DNA of 64,000 nt from Streptomyces sp. CB01881 (GCF_002953255.1 NZ_CP026498.1:7243629-7307628), one strand, 5' to 3'; positions 23,817-33,168 are shown, numbered from the stretch's first letter. The notes: generated by a model from the sequence alone, not told the origin. Program-made: numbers and translations.

Positions 23817-24566
23817 CTGAACGCCACAGCAGCAGTCGCAGCAGCAGTGGTGCCCGCCGCGGGACGCGGTGAGCGGCTGGGGCCCGGAGCCCCCAAGGCC
23901 CTGCGGGAACTGGGCGGGGTGCCGCTCCTGGTGCACGCCGTCCGGGCGCTCGCCCGCAGCCGGGCGGTCGGCCTGGTCGTGGTCGCCGCGCCGGCCGACG
24001 GCGTGGCCGAGGTGGTCGGCCTGCTCGACAGCCACGGCCTGGACGGCAAGGACGTCCGGGTGGTGGCGGGCGGGGCGACCCGCCAGGAGTCCGTCCGGCT
24101 CGGCCTCGCCGCCATTCCCTCCGAGGTGGAGATCGTCCTGGTGCACGACGCGGCCCGGCCGCTCGTCCCGGTCGAGGTGGTGGACGCGGTCGCGGCCGCC
24201 GTCCGGGCCGGGGCCGAGGCCGTGGTGCCCGCCGTACCGCTGGCCGACACCGTCAAGCGGGTCGAGCCGAACCCCGGTCTGCCCGAGCCCGTGCTCGACA
24301 CGCCCGACCGGGCCACCCTGCGGGCGGTCCAGACGCCGCAGGGCTTCCGCCGGGAGACGCTGGCCGAGGTGCACGCCAGGGCGCTGGCCGAGGAGGCCCG
24401 GGGCGGTCTGCCGCCGGTCACCGACGACGCCGGCCTGGTGGAGCGCTTCGGCGGCCGGGTGGTGGTGGTGCCCGGCCACGAGGAGGCGTTCAAGGTGACC
24501 CGTCCGCTGGACCTCGTGCTCGCCGAGGCCGTACTCGCCCGCCGGAGGGCCTCCGATGGCTACTGA
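23817..24566 (+). CDS. ispD: 2-C-methyl-D-erythritol 4-phosphate cytidylyltransferase IspD, probable CTG start
   Basis: IspD makes CDP-methylerythritol from MEP and CTP, the third step of the non-mevalonate isoprenoid pathway. The protein has the nucleotide-binding loop VVPAAGRGERLGPGAPKAL, the motif AGGATRQESVRLGL, and VHDAARPLVPVEVVDAV (catalytic Asp). The first ATG/GTG in frame is GTG 23847, which would cut off the first beta strand and has no ribosome site. An in-frame CTG at 23817 lies 6 bases after GAAGGAG and restores a normal N-terminus (NATAAVAAAVVPAAGRG), so CTG is the likelier start. An in-frame TGA at 23811 rules out anything longer. It overlaps ispF by 11 bases. Confidence 0.9.
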   Translation: MNATAAVAAAVVPAAGRGERLGPGAPKALRELGGVPLLVHAVRALARSRAVGLVVVAAPADGVAEVVGLLDSHGLDGKDVRVVAGGATRQESVRLGLAAIPSEVEIVLVHDAARPLVPVEVVDAVAAAVRAGAEAVVPAVPLADTVKRVEPNPGLPEPVLDTPDRATLRAVQTPQGFRRETLAEVHARALAEEARGGLPPVTDDAGLVERFGGRVVVVPGHEEAFKVTRPLDLVLAEAVLARRRASDGY

Positions 24567-25056
24567 TCCGTCCGCACCGCTGCTGCCCCGGGTGGGCATC
24601 GGCACCGACGTGCACGCCTTCGAGGCCGGCCGCCCGCTCTGGGTGGCCGGGCTGGAGTGGCCGGGCGCCGAGTACGGCCTGGCCGGGCACTCGGACGCCG
24701 ACGTGGCCGCGCACGCCTCCTGCGACGCGCTGTTCTCGGCCGCCGGGATCGGCGACCTGGGTGCGCACTTCGGCACCGACCGGCCCGAGTGGTCGGGCGC
24801 GTCCGGGGTGACGCTGCTCAAGGAGGCGGCCCGCCTGGTGCGCGGGGCCGGCTTCGAGATCGGCAACGTCTCGGTCCAGGTGATCGGGGTCCGGCCGAAG
24901 ATCGGCAAACGCCGGGACGAGGCCCAGGCCGCGCTCTCGGCGGCGGTCGGCGCGCCGGTCTCGGTCTCCGGGACCACCACCGACGGACTCGGCCTCACCG
25001 GCCGGGCCGAGGGCCTGGCGGCGATCGCCACGGCGCTGGTGTACGAGCGGCGCTGA
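24556..25056 (+). CDS. ispF: 2-C-methyl-D-erythritol 2,4-cyclodiphosphate synthase IspF
   Basis: The 166-residue enzyme converts CDP-ME 2-phosphate to MEcPP. GIGTDVHAFEAGRPLWVAGL gives the zinc-binding DxH; GLAGHSDADVAAHASCDALF, AAGIGDLGAHF and SVSGTTTDGLGLTGRAEGLA complete the trimer active site. It overlaps the ispD end by 11 bases (translational coupling), with CCGGAGGGC before ATG 24556. Together with ispD it supplies precursors for polyprenyl diphosphates, including any made by the synthase at 40073. Confidence 0.97.
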   Translation: MATDPSAPLLPRVGIGTDVHAFEAGRPLWVAGLEWPGAEYGLAGHSDADVAAHASCDALFSAAGIGDLGAHFGTDRPEWSGASGVTLLKEAARLVRGAGFEIGNVSVQVIGVRPKIGKRRDEAQAALSAAVGAPVSVSGTTTDGLGLTGRAEGLAAIATALVYERR

Positions 25057-25077
25057 GGAGCCGGGGCGCACGCGGTG

Positions 25078-25112
25078 GGCGGCCCCGGCCGGCGCGTCCG
25101 GCCGGGGCCGCC
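25078..25112 (+). terminator. Hairpin terminator after ispDF
   Basis: Perfect 15-base stem (25078-25092 with 25098-25112), 5-base loop CGCGT. Confidence 0.85.
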
Positions 25113-25148
25113 GTCGGGCGGCGTTGCTGCACCGGGGTGGAGCCGTCC

Positions 25149-25175
25149 GGGAATACCCGGGGACTGACGAGTGTT
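25149..25175 (+). promoter_or_regulatory. SigR-type promoter of the oxidoreductase gene
   Basis: GGGAAT (25149-25154), exactly 18 bases, then GTT (25173-25175) fits the SigR consensus. It lies about 90 bases before ATG 25268 and just after the ispF terminator. Confidence 0.6.
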
Positions 25176-25267
25176 CAGGACTGTTCGCCGGGGCCGGAGT
25201 CGCTACCGTTCGGTGCGGGCCTCCTCGGCAGGCCCCCCGTACGCCGCTTGACGAGAAGAGGTCCCCG

Positions 25268-25663
25268 ATGGCCGCACACCTCTCCGACCGGGCCAAGGCC
25301 CTGATCGACGGCAAGAGCTTCGCCGTGGTCTCCACCCTCCAGCCCGACGGCAGCCCCCAGTCCTCCGTGGTCTGGGTCAAGCGCGACGGCGAGGACATCC
25401 TGTTCTCCACTGTCGAGGGCCGCCGCAAGCACCTCAACCTGGTGAAGGACCCGCGGATCTCCCTGGTGGTCAACCCGCCGGAGAGCCCGTACACCTACCT
25501 GGAGGTGCGCGGCGAGGTCACGCTCACCCGCGAGGGCGGCCGGGAGCTGATCGACGAGCTGGCGGACAAGTACCGCGGCGAGAAGGTCTACAACTACGAC
25601 GGCCCGGACGACGTGCGGGTGGTCGTCCGGATCACCCCGCGCAAGGTGGTCGGCAACCTCTGA
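25268..25663 (+). CDS. PPOX-class F420/FMN-dependent oxidoreductase (FDOR-B type)
   Basis: The 131-residue protein is one split-barrel flavin/F420-binding domain: KSFAVVSTLQPDGSPQSSVV, ILFSTVEGRRKHLNLVKDPR, then VVNPPESPYTYLEVRGEVTL. It resembles mycobacterial Rv1155-type proteins that bind F420 or FMN and reduce enones or related compounds. Exact cofactor and substrate are not known. ATG 25268 is preceded by GAAGAGG. The SigR-type promoter upstream suggests induction by thiol-oxidative stress. Confidence 0.87.
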   Translation: MAAHLSDRAKALIDGKSFAVVSTLQPDGSPQSSVVWVKRDGEDILFSTVEGRRKHLNLVKDPRISLVVNPPESPYTYLEVRGEVTLTREGGRELIDELADKYRGEKVYNYDGPDDVRVVVRITPRKVVGNL

Positions 25664-25740
25664 CCGACCGCCCGGCGGCCTGGTGAGGAGAGGGGTGTCT
25701 CCGCCGAGCCGCGGAGAAGAAACGGTGCATCCGCGGTATT

Positions 25741-25756
25741 GACATTCGAGAATGTC
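25741..25756. promoter_or_regulatory. 16-base palindrome upstream of cysS
   Basis: GACATTC-GA-GAATGTC has perfect 7-base arms, 24 bases before the cysS -10 (TACGCT, 25780-25785). TTGACA (25739-25744) overlaps its left edge but is too far (35 bases) to pair with that -10. It may bind an unidentified regulator. Confidence 0.5.
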
Positions 25757-25792
25757 GCGGGGCACCCCCTCATGCCCACTACGCTTGACGCT

Positions 25793-27187
25793 GTGAGCAT
25801 TCGACTGTACGACACCAGCACCCGCCAGGTACGCGACTTCGTCCCGCTTGTACCGGGTTGTGTCTCGATCTACCTGTGCGGCGCTACCGTCCAGTCGGCG
25901 CCTCACATCGGGCACATCCGGTCCGGCCTCAACTTCGACATCATGCAGCGGTGGTTCGCCTACCGCGGCTACCAGGTGACCTTCGCCCGGAACGTCACCG
26001 ACATCGACGACAAGGTCATCGCCAAGGAGCGCGAGTTCGGCACGCCCTGGTGGCAGATCGCCTACGCCAACGAGCGCGCCTTCAACGACGGCTACGCGGC
26101 GCTCGGCTGCCTGCCGCCGACCGTCGAGCCGCGGGCGACGGGGCACATCCCCGAGATGATCGAGATGATGCAGGCGCTCATCGCCCGGGGCCACGCCTAC
26201 GCGGTGGACGGGAACGTCTACTTCGACGTGAAGTCCTACCCCGGCTACCTGGAGCTCTCCAACCAGAAGCTGGAGAACCTCCGCCAGCCCGAGGGCGAGG
26301 GCGAGACCGGCAAGCGCGACCAGCGCGACTTCGCCATGTGGAAGGCGGTCAAGCCGGGCGAGCCGAGCTGGGACACCCCGTGGGGCCCCGGCCGTCCGGG
26401 CTGGCACCTGGAGTGCTCCGCGATGGCCCACAAGTACCTCGGCCGGGCCTTCGACGTCCACGGCGGCGGGATCGACCTGATCTTCCCGCACCACGAGAAC
26501 GAGATCGCCCAGTCCAAGGCGTACGGCGACGACTTCGCCAGCTTCTGGGTGCACAACGCCTGGGTCACCATGAGCGGCGAGAAGATGAGCAAGTCGCTCG
26601 GCAACTCGGTGCTGGTCTCCGAGATGGTCGAGCGGTGGCGTCCGATCGTGCTCCGCTACTACCTGGGCGCCCCGCACTACCGCTCGACCATCGAGTACAG
26701 CGAGGAGTCGCTGCGCGAGGCCGAGGCCGGCTTCGGCCGGATCGAGGGCTTCGTCCAGCGCGTGGTCGAGCGCTTCGGCAAGGTCGACGCGGCACCCGAG
26801 GTCCCCCCGGCCTTCGCCGAGGCGATGGACGACGACCTGGGCGTCCCGCAGGCGCTGGCCATCGTGCACACCGCCGTCCGCCAGGGCAACAGCGCCCTGA
26901 CCGCGGACGACAAGGAGAGCGCGGTGGCGCGTCTGGCCGAGGTCCGTGCGATGCTCGGAGTGTTGGGTCTCGACCCGCTCGACCCGCACTGGGCCGGGGC
27001 GGAGCGCGGCGAGGACCTCCACGGCGTGGTCGACTCGCTGGTCCGGATGGTGCTGGAGCAGCGCCAGGCGGCCCGGGACCGCAAGGACTTCGCCACCGCG
27101 GACGCCATCCGCGACCAGCTCGGCGTGGCCGGGCTGGCCATCGAGGACACCCCGTCCGGCCCGCGCTGGACGATCAACAGCCAGTAA
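25793..27187 (+). CDS. cysS: Cysteinyl-tRNA synthetase
   Basis: The 464-residue class I synthetase charges tRNA-Cys. It has the Zn-ligand Cys in YLCGATVQSAPHIGHIRSG (with the HIGH motif), the second Zn Cys/His in WHLECSAMAHKY and FPHHENEIAQ, and the KMSKS loop MSGEKMSKSLGNS. MshC was considered, but the HIGH context and length fit CysS. The start used is GTG 25793 (SIRLYDTS), which lies 7 bases after -10 TACGCT and is therefore probably leaderless; the longer frame upstream lacks a site. The neighbours ispF and rlmB match the mycobacterial order. Confidence 0.95.
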   Translation: MSIRLYDTSTRQVRDFVPLVPGCVSIYLCGATVQSAPHIGHIRSGLNFDIMQRWFAYRGYQVTFARNVTDIDDKVIAKEREFGTPWWQIAYANERAFNDGYAALGCLPPTVEPRATGHIPEMIEMMQALIARGHAYAVDGNVYFDVKSYPGYLELSNQKLENLRQPEGEGETGKRDQRDFAMWKAVKPGEPSWDTPWGPGRPGWHLECSAMAHKYLGRAFDVHGGGIDLIFPHHENEIAQSKAYGDDFASFWVHNAWVTMSGEKMSKSLGNSVLVSEMVERWRPIVLRYYLGAPHYRSTIEYSEESLREAEAGFGRIEGFVQRVVERFGKVDAAPEVPPAFAEAMDDDLGVPQALAIVHTAVRQGNSALTADDKESAVARLAEVRAMLGVLGLDPLDPHWAGAERGEDLHGVVDSLVRMVLEQRQAARDRKDFATADAIRDQLGVAGLAIEDTPSGPRWTINSQ

Positions 27188-27213
27188 CCCCATCTGACGA
27201 TCGGGGTGAGGGT

Positions 27214-27238
27214 GGGCCGCACCGGACCGGTGCGGCCC
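27214..27238 (+). terminator. Hairpin terminator between cysS and rlmB
   Basis: GGGCCGCACCGG and CCGGTGCGGCCC pair around a single A (the innermost pairs will open to form the loop). Confidence 0.65.
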
Positions 27239-27322
27239 TCCCGCATGACGTAGCGCATGCCGTCGGCCGGCTCCGGTTCCCACCGGGCGGCCGGGCATGC
27301 CGGACAGACAGGAAGTACAGCC

Positions 27323-28318
27323 ATGGCCGGCAACAGTGCACGCAGGAACCGCCGCAACCCCGGATCGAAGAAGGGTGCGAGTGTCGGTACCGGCGGTCAC
27401 AGCCGGAAGGCGCTCCAGGGCAAGGGCCCGACCCCGCCCGGCGAGGAGCGCAAGGGCCACCCGAAGCAGCGCCAGGCCAACGCCGCGCTCAAGCGCGAGC
27501 GGGACGCCAAGGCCCGGGCCGGCATGCGCCGGGCCGGTGCCGGCGGCCGCGGTGGCCGGGGCGGTGCCGGTTCCGCCGAGCTGGTCTTCGGCCGCAACTC
27601 GGTGGTCGAGGCCCTCCAGGGCGGTGTTCCGGCCAACGCGCTGTACGTCATGCAGTTCATCGACACCGACGACCGGGTCCGCGACGCCTTCCAGGCCGCC
27701 AACGACCGCGGCATCCCGCTGATGGAGGCCCCGCGGCCGCAGCTGGACCAGATGACCGGCAACATGAACCACCAGGGCCTGGTGCTCCAGGTCCCGCCGT
27801 ACGAGTACGCGCACCCCGAGGACCTGCTGGGCTTCGCCGCGGACGCCGGCGAGGACGCGCTCATCATGGCGCTGGACGGCGTCACCGACTCGCGCAACCT
27901 GGGCGCCGTGGTCCGCTCCGCCGCCGCCTTCGGCGCGCACGGCGTGGTCATCCCCGAGCGCCGGGCGGCCGGCATGACCGCCGGTGCCTGGAAGACCTCC
28001 TCGGGTGCCGCGGCGCGGCTGCCCGTGGCCCGTGCCACCAACATGACCCGGGCGCTGGAGGCCTACCAGAAGGCCGGCCTGATGGTGGTCGGCCTGGCCG
28101 CCGACGGCGAGGCCGAGATCGGCGACCTGGAGGCGCTGACCGGCCCCGTGGTGATCGTCGCGGGCAGCGAGGGCAAGGGCCTGTCCCGGCTCGTCTCGGA
28201 GACCTGCGACATCCGGGTGCGGATCCCGATGCCGGGTGCCACCGAGTCGCTGAACGCCGGCGTCGCCGCGGGCATCGTCATGTACGAGGCCGCGCGCCTG
28301 CGCAGCAAGGTCGGCTGA
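27323..28318 (+). CDS. rlmB: 23S rRNA (guanosine-2'-O-)-methyltransferase RlmB
   Basis: The 331-residue SpoU/TrmH (SPOUT) enzyme methylates G2251 of 23S rRNA. A basic disordered N-terminus (RRNRRNPGSKKGASVGTGGH) typical of actinobacteria precedes the substrate-binding domain (ELVFGRNSVVEALQGGVPAN) and the knotted SPOUT domain with ALDGVTDSRNLGAVVRSA, IVAGSEGKGLSRLV and IPMPGATESLNAGVAAGI. CAGGAAG lies before ATG 27323. A near-canonical terminator follows. Confidence 0.93.
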   Translation: MAGNSARRNRRNPGSKKGASVGTGGHSRKALQGKGPTPPGEERKGHPKQRQANAALKRERDAKARAGMRRAGAGGRGGRGGAGSAELVFGRNSVVEALQGGVPANALYVMQFIDTDDRVRDAFQAANDRGIPLMEAPRPQLDQMTGNMNHQGLVLQVPPYEYAHPEDLLGFAADAGEDALIMALDGVTDSRNLGAVVRSAAAFGAHGVVIPERRAAGMTAGAWKTSSGAAARLPVARATNMTRALEAYQKAGLMVVGLAADGEAEIGDLEALTGPVVIVAGSEGKGLSRLVSETCDIRVRIPMPGATESLNAGVAAGIVMYEAARLRSKVG

Positions 28319-28401
28319 GCGGGGTTCTCCGCACAGCACGGACGAGGCGTGCGGCGCAGGCGGTCTTCCGAATTGGCCGTAGCGCGTCCGCAATCCTGGT
28401 G

Positions 28402-28435
28402 AAAGCGATCGGGCCCGACCGGGCCCGATCGCTTT
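28402..28435 (+). terminator. Strong terminator after rlmB
   Basis: Perfect 15-base stem (28402-28416 with 28421-28435), 4-base loop GACC, followed by TTTTCT: one of the few U-tailed terminators in the window. Confidence 0.9.
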
Positions 28436-28484
28436 TCTCATGATCACTTCAAGTGGGCGCCGGACATCCACCCGGGAGAGTGTC

Positions 28485-28507
28485 CTAACCGGGTGTCACC
28501 CGGTTAG
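28485..28507. promoter_or_regulatory. 23-base perfect inverted repeat before the DoxX-like gene
   Basis: CTAACCGGGTG-T-CACCCGGTTAG: 11-base arms, one-base centre, ending 6 bases before GTG 28514. It could be an operator covering the start of transcription, or a hairpin masking translation initiation. Confidence 0.65.
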
Positions 28508-28513
28508 ACGGGT

Positions 28514-30220
28514 GTGGACACCAGAACACCTCGGCGCCCCCTCCTGGGCGGCGGCAGCACCGGGATAGACGCGGGCCCCGGCCTCAACACCGTCAAGGTG
28601 CCTTCCGACCCCGCGCGCCTCAGCAGCACCCAGGCGAGCTTCCGGCTCCAGCTCGGCGCCCCGGTGGCGCCGCTGATCGACCCCCCGGCCGGACTGCTGT
28701 CCACCGGCGCGGCGTTCGGCGACCCCTACGCCGCCCAGGGCCTGATCCGCCGTCCGCTGGTCACCCCGCAGGTCGTGGTGCCCGCCTCCGCCGTACCGGC
28801 GTTCGCCGGGGCCGGCGGCGCCGGTGCGCCGCGCCGCAAGGGCAGGGTCACCGCCGTCACCTGGACCGGGCAGGCACCCCCCGGGGACCTCGCGGCCACC
28901 CGGCTGCTGGAGGCCGTCCGGCTCACCGGCGTGCCCGCGCCGGCCGGGGTCGGCGGGCGCGGCACGGCCGACAACGACACCCAGGTGATCCCGCCGTACG
29001 CGGGCGCCCGGACCGTGCCGCGCCAGCCGCGCGGGGGCGGCGGGAGCGCCACCGGGGTCGGCGTCGGCCCGGTCGGCGCGCCGCAGGGCTGGACGCCCAG
29101 CGGCGAGCTGCCCGAGGTCTCCGCGGCGTCCGCCGAGGGCCGGCAGCCCTGGTACCCCGGCCGCCGGGTCGACCTCGGCCTGGTGCTCCTGCCGCTGCGC
29201 GCCGTGCTGGGCTCGCTCTCGGTCTACGCCGGGTTCAGCAAGCTCTGCGACCCGGTGTACTTCGACGGCGGCGAGCGCGGCTCCATGATGCGCTGGCTCT
29301 CCTCGCTGCACCCGTGGAAGGTCGCCGAGCCGCTGCTCTCCTTCGCCATGGCCCACCCGGTGGGCTCGGGCCTGGTGGTCTCGTTCACCGAGATCGTGGT
29401 GGGCGTGCTGACCCTCCTCGGCCTCTGGCAGCGGCTCGCGGCCGGAGCGGCGATGCTGCTCTCCGCGGCCCTGCTCTTCACCGTCAGCTGGCGGGCCGTG
29501 CCGGTCTACGACACACCCGACCTGATCTTCCTGGCGGCCTGGAGCCCGCTGCTGATCGCCGGAGCGCCGTACGCCTCGCTGGACGGGCGGCTCAACCTGG
29601 AGGCCTGGCGCCGGTACGGTTCCGGTGCGCCGGCGGCCCTGCGCCGCCGGGTGCTGCGACGGGGCTCCGTGCTCACCGCGGTGGTGGTCGGCCTGACCCT
29701 GCTGCTCGGGTCGATGCTGGGCGCGGCGGTCCGCACCGGCGGCCGTCCGCACCCCGCGCCGTCCCGGCCGGCCACCGACTACGGCACGCCGGTCTGGCCG
29801 AGCGGAGGGCCGTCCGTGGCCCCCGGCGGGCAGGGCTCGTCCACCTCGCCCTCGCCCGCCCCCTCCCGGCCCGCCTCGCCGACGCCGAGTGCGTCCGCGC
29901 CGTCCTCCTCGGCCCCGGCACCGTCCTCGTCGAAGGCCGGGACGGCCACCCCGAGCGGCAAGGCGCGGTCGACCAAGCCGGAGACCGGCGGCACGGGCTC
30001 GGCCTCGTCGGCGGCCCCGTCGGCCTCGTCGCCGGCCGGCTCGTCCCCCGCACAGCGCAGCACCCCCGCGCCGGGCGGCTCGGGGGCGGCGCCCAAGCCG
30101 AGCCAGAGCACCGGCTCCGGCCCGGGGCTGCTGGGCGGGGTGCTGGGCAGCGGGCCGCTGGCCGAGCTGTCCGGTGACGGCGGCCGGAGCACGCGGCCGG
30201 GGTCGCCGACGTCCACCTGA
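28514..30220 (+). CDS. DoxX-family membrane protein with long disordered ends
   Basis: The 568-residue protein has a Gly/Pro-rich N-terminus (1-215), a central DoxX-like core of four membrane segments (about 220-375: LPLRAVLGSLSVYAGFSKLC, GLVVSFTEIVVGVLTLLGLW, LFLAAWSP-type segments), one more segment (LTAVVVGLTLLLGSMLGAAV) and a Ser/Pro/Ala-rich tail of about 160 residues. DoxX proteins are small quinone-linked or redox-associated membrane proteins; the role here is unknown. GTG 28514 directly follows the inverted repeat; no clear ribosome site is seen. Confidence 0.75.
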   Translation: MDTRTPRRPLLGGGSTGIDAGPGLNTVKVPSDPARLSSTQASFRLQLGAPVAPLIDPPAGLLSTGAAFGDPYAAQGLIRRPLVTPQVVVPASAVPAFAGAGGAGAPRRKGRVTAVTWTGQAPPGDLAATRLLEAVRLTGVPAPAGVGGRGTADNDTQVIPPYAGARTVPRQPRGGGGSATGVGVGPVGAPQGWTPSGELPEVSAASAEGRQPWYPGRRVDLGLVLLPLRAVLGSLSVYAGFSKLCDPVYFDGGERGSMMRWLSSLHPWKVAEPLLSFAMAHPVGSGLVVSFTEIVVGVLTLLGLWQRLAAGAAMLLSAALLFTVSWRAVPVYDTPDLIFLAAWSPLLIAGAPYASLDGRLNLEAWRRYGSGAPAALRRRVLRRGSVLTAVVVGLTLLLGSMLGAAVRTGGRPHPAPSRPATDYGTPVWPSGGPSVAPGGQGSSTSPSPAPSRPASPTPSASAPSSSAPAPSSSKAGTATPSGKARSTKPETGGTGSASSAAPSASSPAGSSPAQRSTPAPGGSGAAPKPSQSTGSGPGLLGGVLGSGPLAELSGDGGRSTRPGSPTST

Positions 30221-30318
30221 CGGGCGGTCGGGTCCGGCGGGCCGTCGGACCGCGTCGGGCCGTCGGGCGCGCAGGGCTCGCCGGGCGCGTGCGGCGCGTG
30301 CGGCTCGCCGGGAAACGG

Positions 30319-30355
30319 ATCGGCCGGGTGCTCCGTGGGGGAGCACCCGGCCGAT
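30319..30355 (+). terminator. Hairpin terminator after the DoxX-like gene
   Basis: Perfect 16-base stem (30319-30334 with 30340-30355), 5-base loop GTGGG. Confidence 0.88.
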
Positions 30356-30444
30356 TGCCGTGCCGTGGCCGACCGTTGCGGGCCGTTCCGTTCCCGGGGC
30401 TCTGTGCGGGGCCCGGCGAGCACCGTGGGGCGTCGTGGGGCCCC

Positions 30445-30493
30445 GCTCAGGGCGCGGGGTGCCGTCGGGCGGTGCTCAGGGCGCGGGGTGCCG
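30445..30493. repeat. Direct repeat of 20 bases
   Basis: GCTCAGGGCGCGGGGTGCCG occurs at 30445-30464 and again at 30474-30493, just past the stop codon side of the nucleotidyltransferase gene. Confidence 0.8.
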
Positions 30494-30513
30494 CGGGCCG
30501 CCGTGGGGACCGG

Positions 30514-31290
30514 CTACCGGGGCGTGCGGCCGGCTCCGGAGGCGAGCTCCTTGGCGGCCTCGGTGAGGTCCTTCGCGGTGTCGATGGCGCGCCAGTAGAC
30601 GCCCTGCGGCAGCTGGTAGCCGGCCAGCCGCTTGCCGCGGGCCAGCTGCGGGAACGTCGTCCGCTCGTGGTCGCCGACGTCCGGCAGCAGTTCGGTGAAC
30701 TCCGGGGCGAACACGTACAGGCCCGCGTTGATGAGGAAGGGGGAGGGCGGGGCCTCGATGAAGTCCAGCACGTTGCCGAACTGGTCGGTCTCCACGGCGC
30801 CCCACGGAATTCGCGGCCGGGCCAGCGCCAGCGTCGCGACGGCGCCCCGCTCGTGGTGGAAGGCGGCCATGTCGCGCAGGCTGAACCTGGTCCAGATGTC
30901 GCCGTTGGTGGCGTACCAGGGCTCGTCCGGCCGGGGGAGCGCCTTCGCCGCGTACTTGAGCCCGCCGCCGCGCCCGAGCGGCTCGGCCTCGACGACGGTG
31001 CGGACCCGCAGCGGCAGGTCGGCCTTGTCGAGCCACTCCTCCAGCACGTCGGCCAGGTGCCCGCAGGAGATCACCACGTCGGTGACGCCCTCGGAGGCGA
31101 GCCAGGCCAGCTGGTGGCCCAGGATCGGCGTACCCGTCCCCGGGATCTCGACCAGCGGCTTCGGGCGGTCGTCCGTGTAGGGCCGCAGGCGCGAGCCCTG
31201 GCCGCCGGCCAGGATGACGGCCTGGGTGACGACGGCCTGCTGGGGAGTGGGGGGCTGCGGAGCCTGCGGGGGCGTGGTGTCAGCGGTCAT
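30514..31290 (-). CDS. Sugar-1-phosphate nucleotidyltransferase
   Basis: The 258-residue protein has the NTP-transferase signature LAGGQGSRLRPYTDDRPKPL (about residues 27-46), then the sugar-binding EAEPLGRGGGLKYA and YATNGDIWTRFSL (metal-binding Asp). It should make an NDP-sugar (GDP-mannose- or dTDP-glucose-type); the sugar is not evident, and no pathway genes are adjacent. TATTGT (31302-31297) 6 bases before ATG 31290 suggests a leaderless message. Confidence 0.85.
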   Translation of the reverse strand: MTADTTPPQAPQPPTPQQAVVTQAVILAGGQGSRLRPYTDDRPKPLVEIPGTGTPILGHQLAWLASEGVTDVVISCGHLADVLEEWLDKADLPLRVRTVVEAEPLGRGGGLKYAAKALPRPDEPWYATNGDIWTRFSLRDMAAFHHERGAVATLALARPRIPWGAVETDQFGNVLDFIEAPPSPFLINAGLYVFAPEFTELLPDVGDHERTTFPQLARGKRLAGYQLPQGVYWRAIDTAKDLTEAAKELASGAGRTPR

Positions 31291-31338
31291 GCCTGCACAA
31301 TAGGCGTGTGCTGCCGGTCGCCCGCAGCGGCGGTGGCG

Positions 31339-31779
31339 TCAGCCGGTGATTCCCGACGCGAACGAGCCGTCACAGACCGGGCGGGCGAAGGAACGGGCGC
31401 GCTGGACGTCCCCCTGGTACTTGCGCACCGCCGCCTTGCCCAGCTCGGTGGCGAGCGTGCTGCAGTACGGCGTCAGCGCCGGCTGCTCGCGCATCGAGCG
31501 CTCCAGCAGGTCCAGCGCGGTGCCCGGGTTGTGCGCGCGCAGGTCGTCCAGCAGGGCGACGCGCAGTGTGTCCTGCGGCGCGAGCCCCTCCGGCGCCTTG
31601 CCGGTGGACGCCCGCCCGATGCCGGCGCCGTCCCCGCTGGACGCCGCCACGACCTGCTGGTCCAGGCCCGTCGGCGGAGCCCACGGCACCCTGGTCACGG
31701 CGAGGGTGCCGGTGGTCACCAGGACCACGGGCAGGGTGAGGGCGATGGTCTGGCCGATGCGGCGAACTAGCTGCTTCAC
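31339..31779 (-). CDS. Small secreted or membrane-anchored protein, unknown family
   Basis: The 146-residue protein has one N-terminal hydrophobic segment (IGQTIALTLPVVLVTTGTLA, residues 8-27), then a mostly helical soluble domain (TLRVALLDDLRAHNPGTALD, ATELGKAAVRKYQGDVQRAR) with two cysteines that could pair (YCSTL and PVCDG). GTG 31779 lies 7 bases after TACTCT, the leaderless pattern. I do not recognise a family with confidence. It lies 48 bases upstream of the nucleotidyltransferase gene on the same strand. Confidence 0.65.
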   Translation of the reverse strand: MKQLVRRIGQTIALTLPVVLVTTGTLAVTRVPWAPPTGLDQQVVAASSGDGAGIGRASTGKAPEGLAPQDTLRVALLDDLRAHNPGTALDLLERSMREQPALTPYCSTLATELGKAAVRKYQGDVQRARSFARPVCDGSFASGITG

Positions 31780-31910
31780 GCTCAGGAGAGTAGCGCCGAG
31801 TACGCGCCGGATCGCCCTCCGTTACACCATCGAGTGACACCGTGTCCCGGTTCGTCCCGTCGCCGTGTTGACGAAGGAGCGTCGGGCCCGTGGACCGGCG
31901 GCGGAATCGC

Positions 31911-31952
31911 GACGGAGCCCCGCCGGACCGCACGGTCCGACGGGGCTCCGTC
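31911..31952 (-). terminator. Hairpin terminator after msiK
   Basis: 19-base stem with one mismatch (31911-31929 with 31934-31952), 4-base loop GCAC. Confidence 0.85.
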
Positions 31953-31999
31953 CTGCGCTCTCCCCCGCCCGGCGGCTCGTCCGCCCGGCGGGTGGTGGC

Positions 32000-33091
<1,092 letters not shown>

Positions 33092-33168
33092 GGCTGTGCT
33101 CTCCTTCACCGGCAGGAACGTGCCGGACGATCCGAGTAAAGGGTGGATGTCGTGCCGCCGCCCCGCCA

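Noticed and set aside
25793..27187. cysS as possible mshC (mycothiol ligase), given mshA in the window
   Set aside because: Length, zinc ligands, PHIGHIRSG context and the KMSKS loop fit CysS; the neighbours are those of cysS.
25175..28471. A minus-strand open frame of 1098 codons covering ispF-adjacent, cysS and rlmB genes
   Set aside because: It is a shadow of high-GC codon bias opposite real genes: no family motif, biased composition, no ribosome site.
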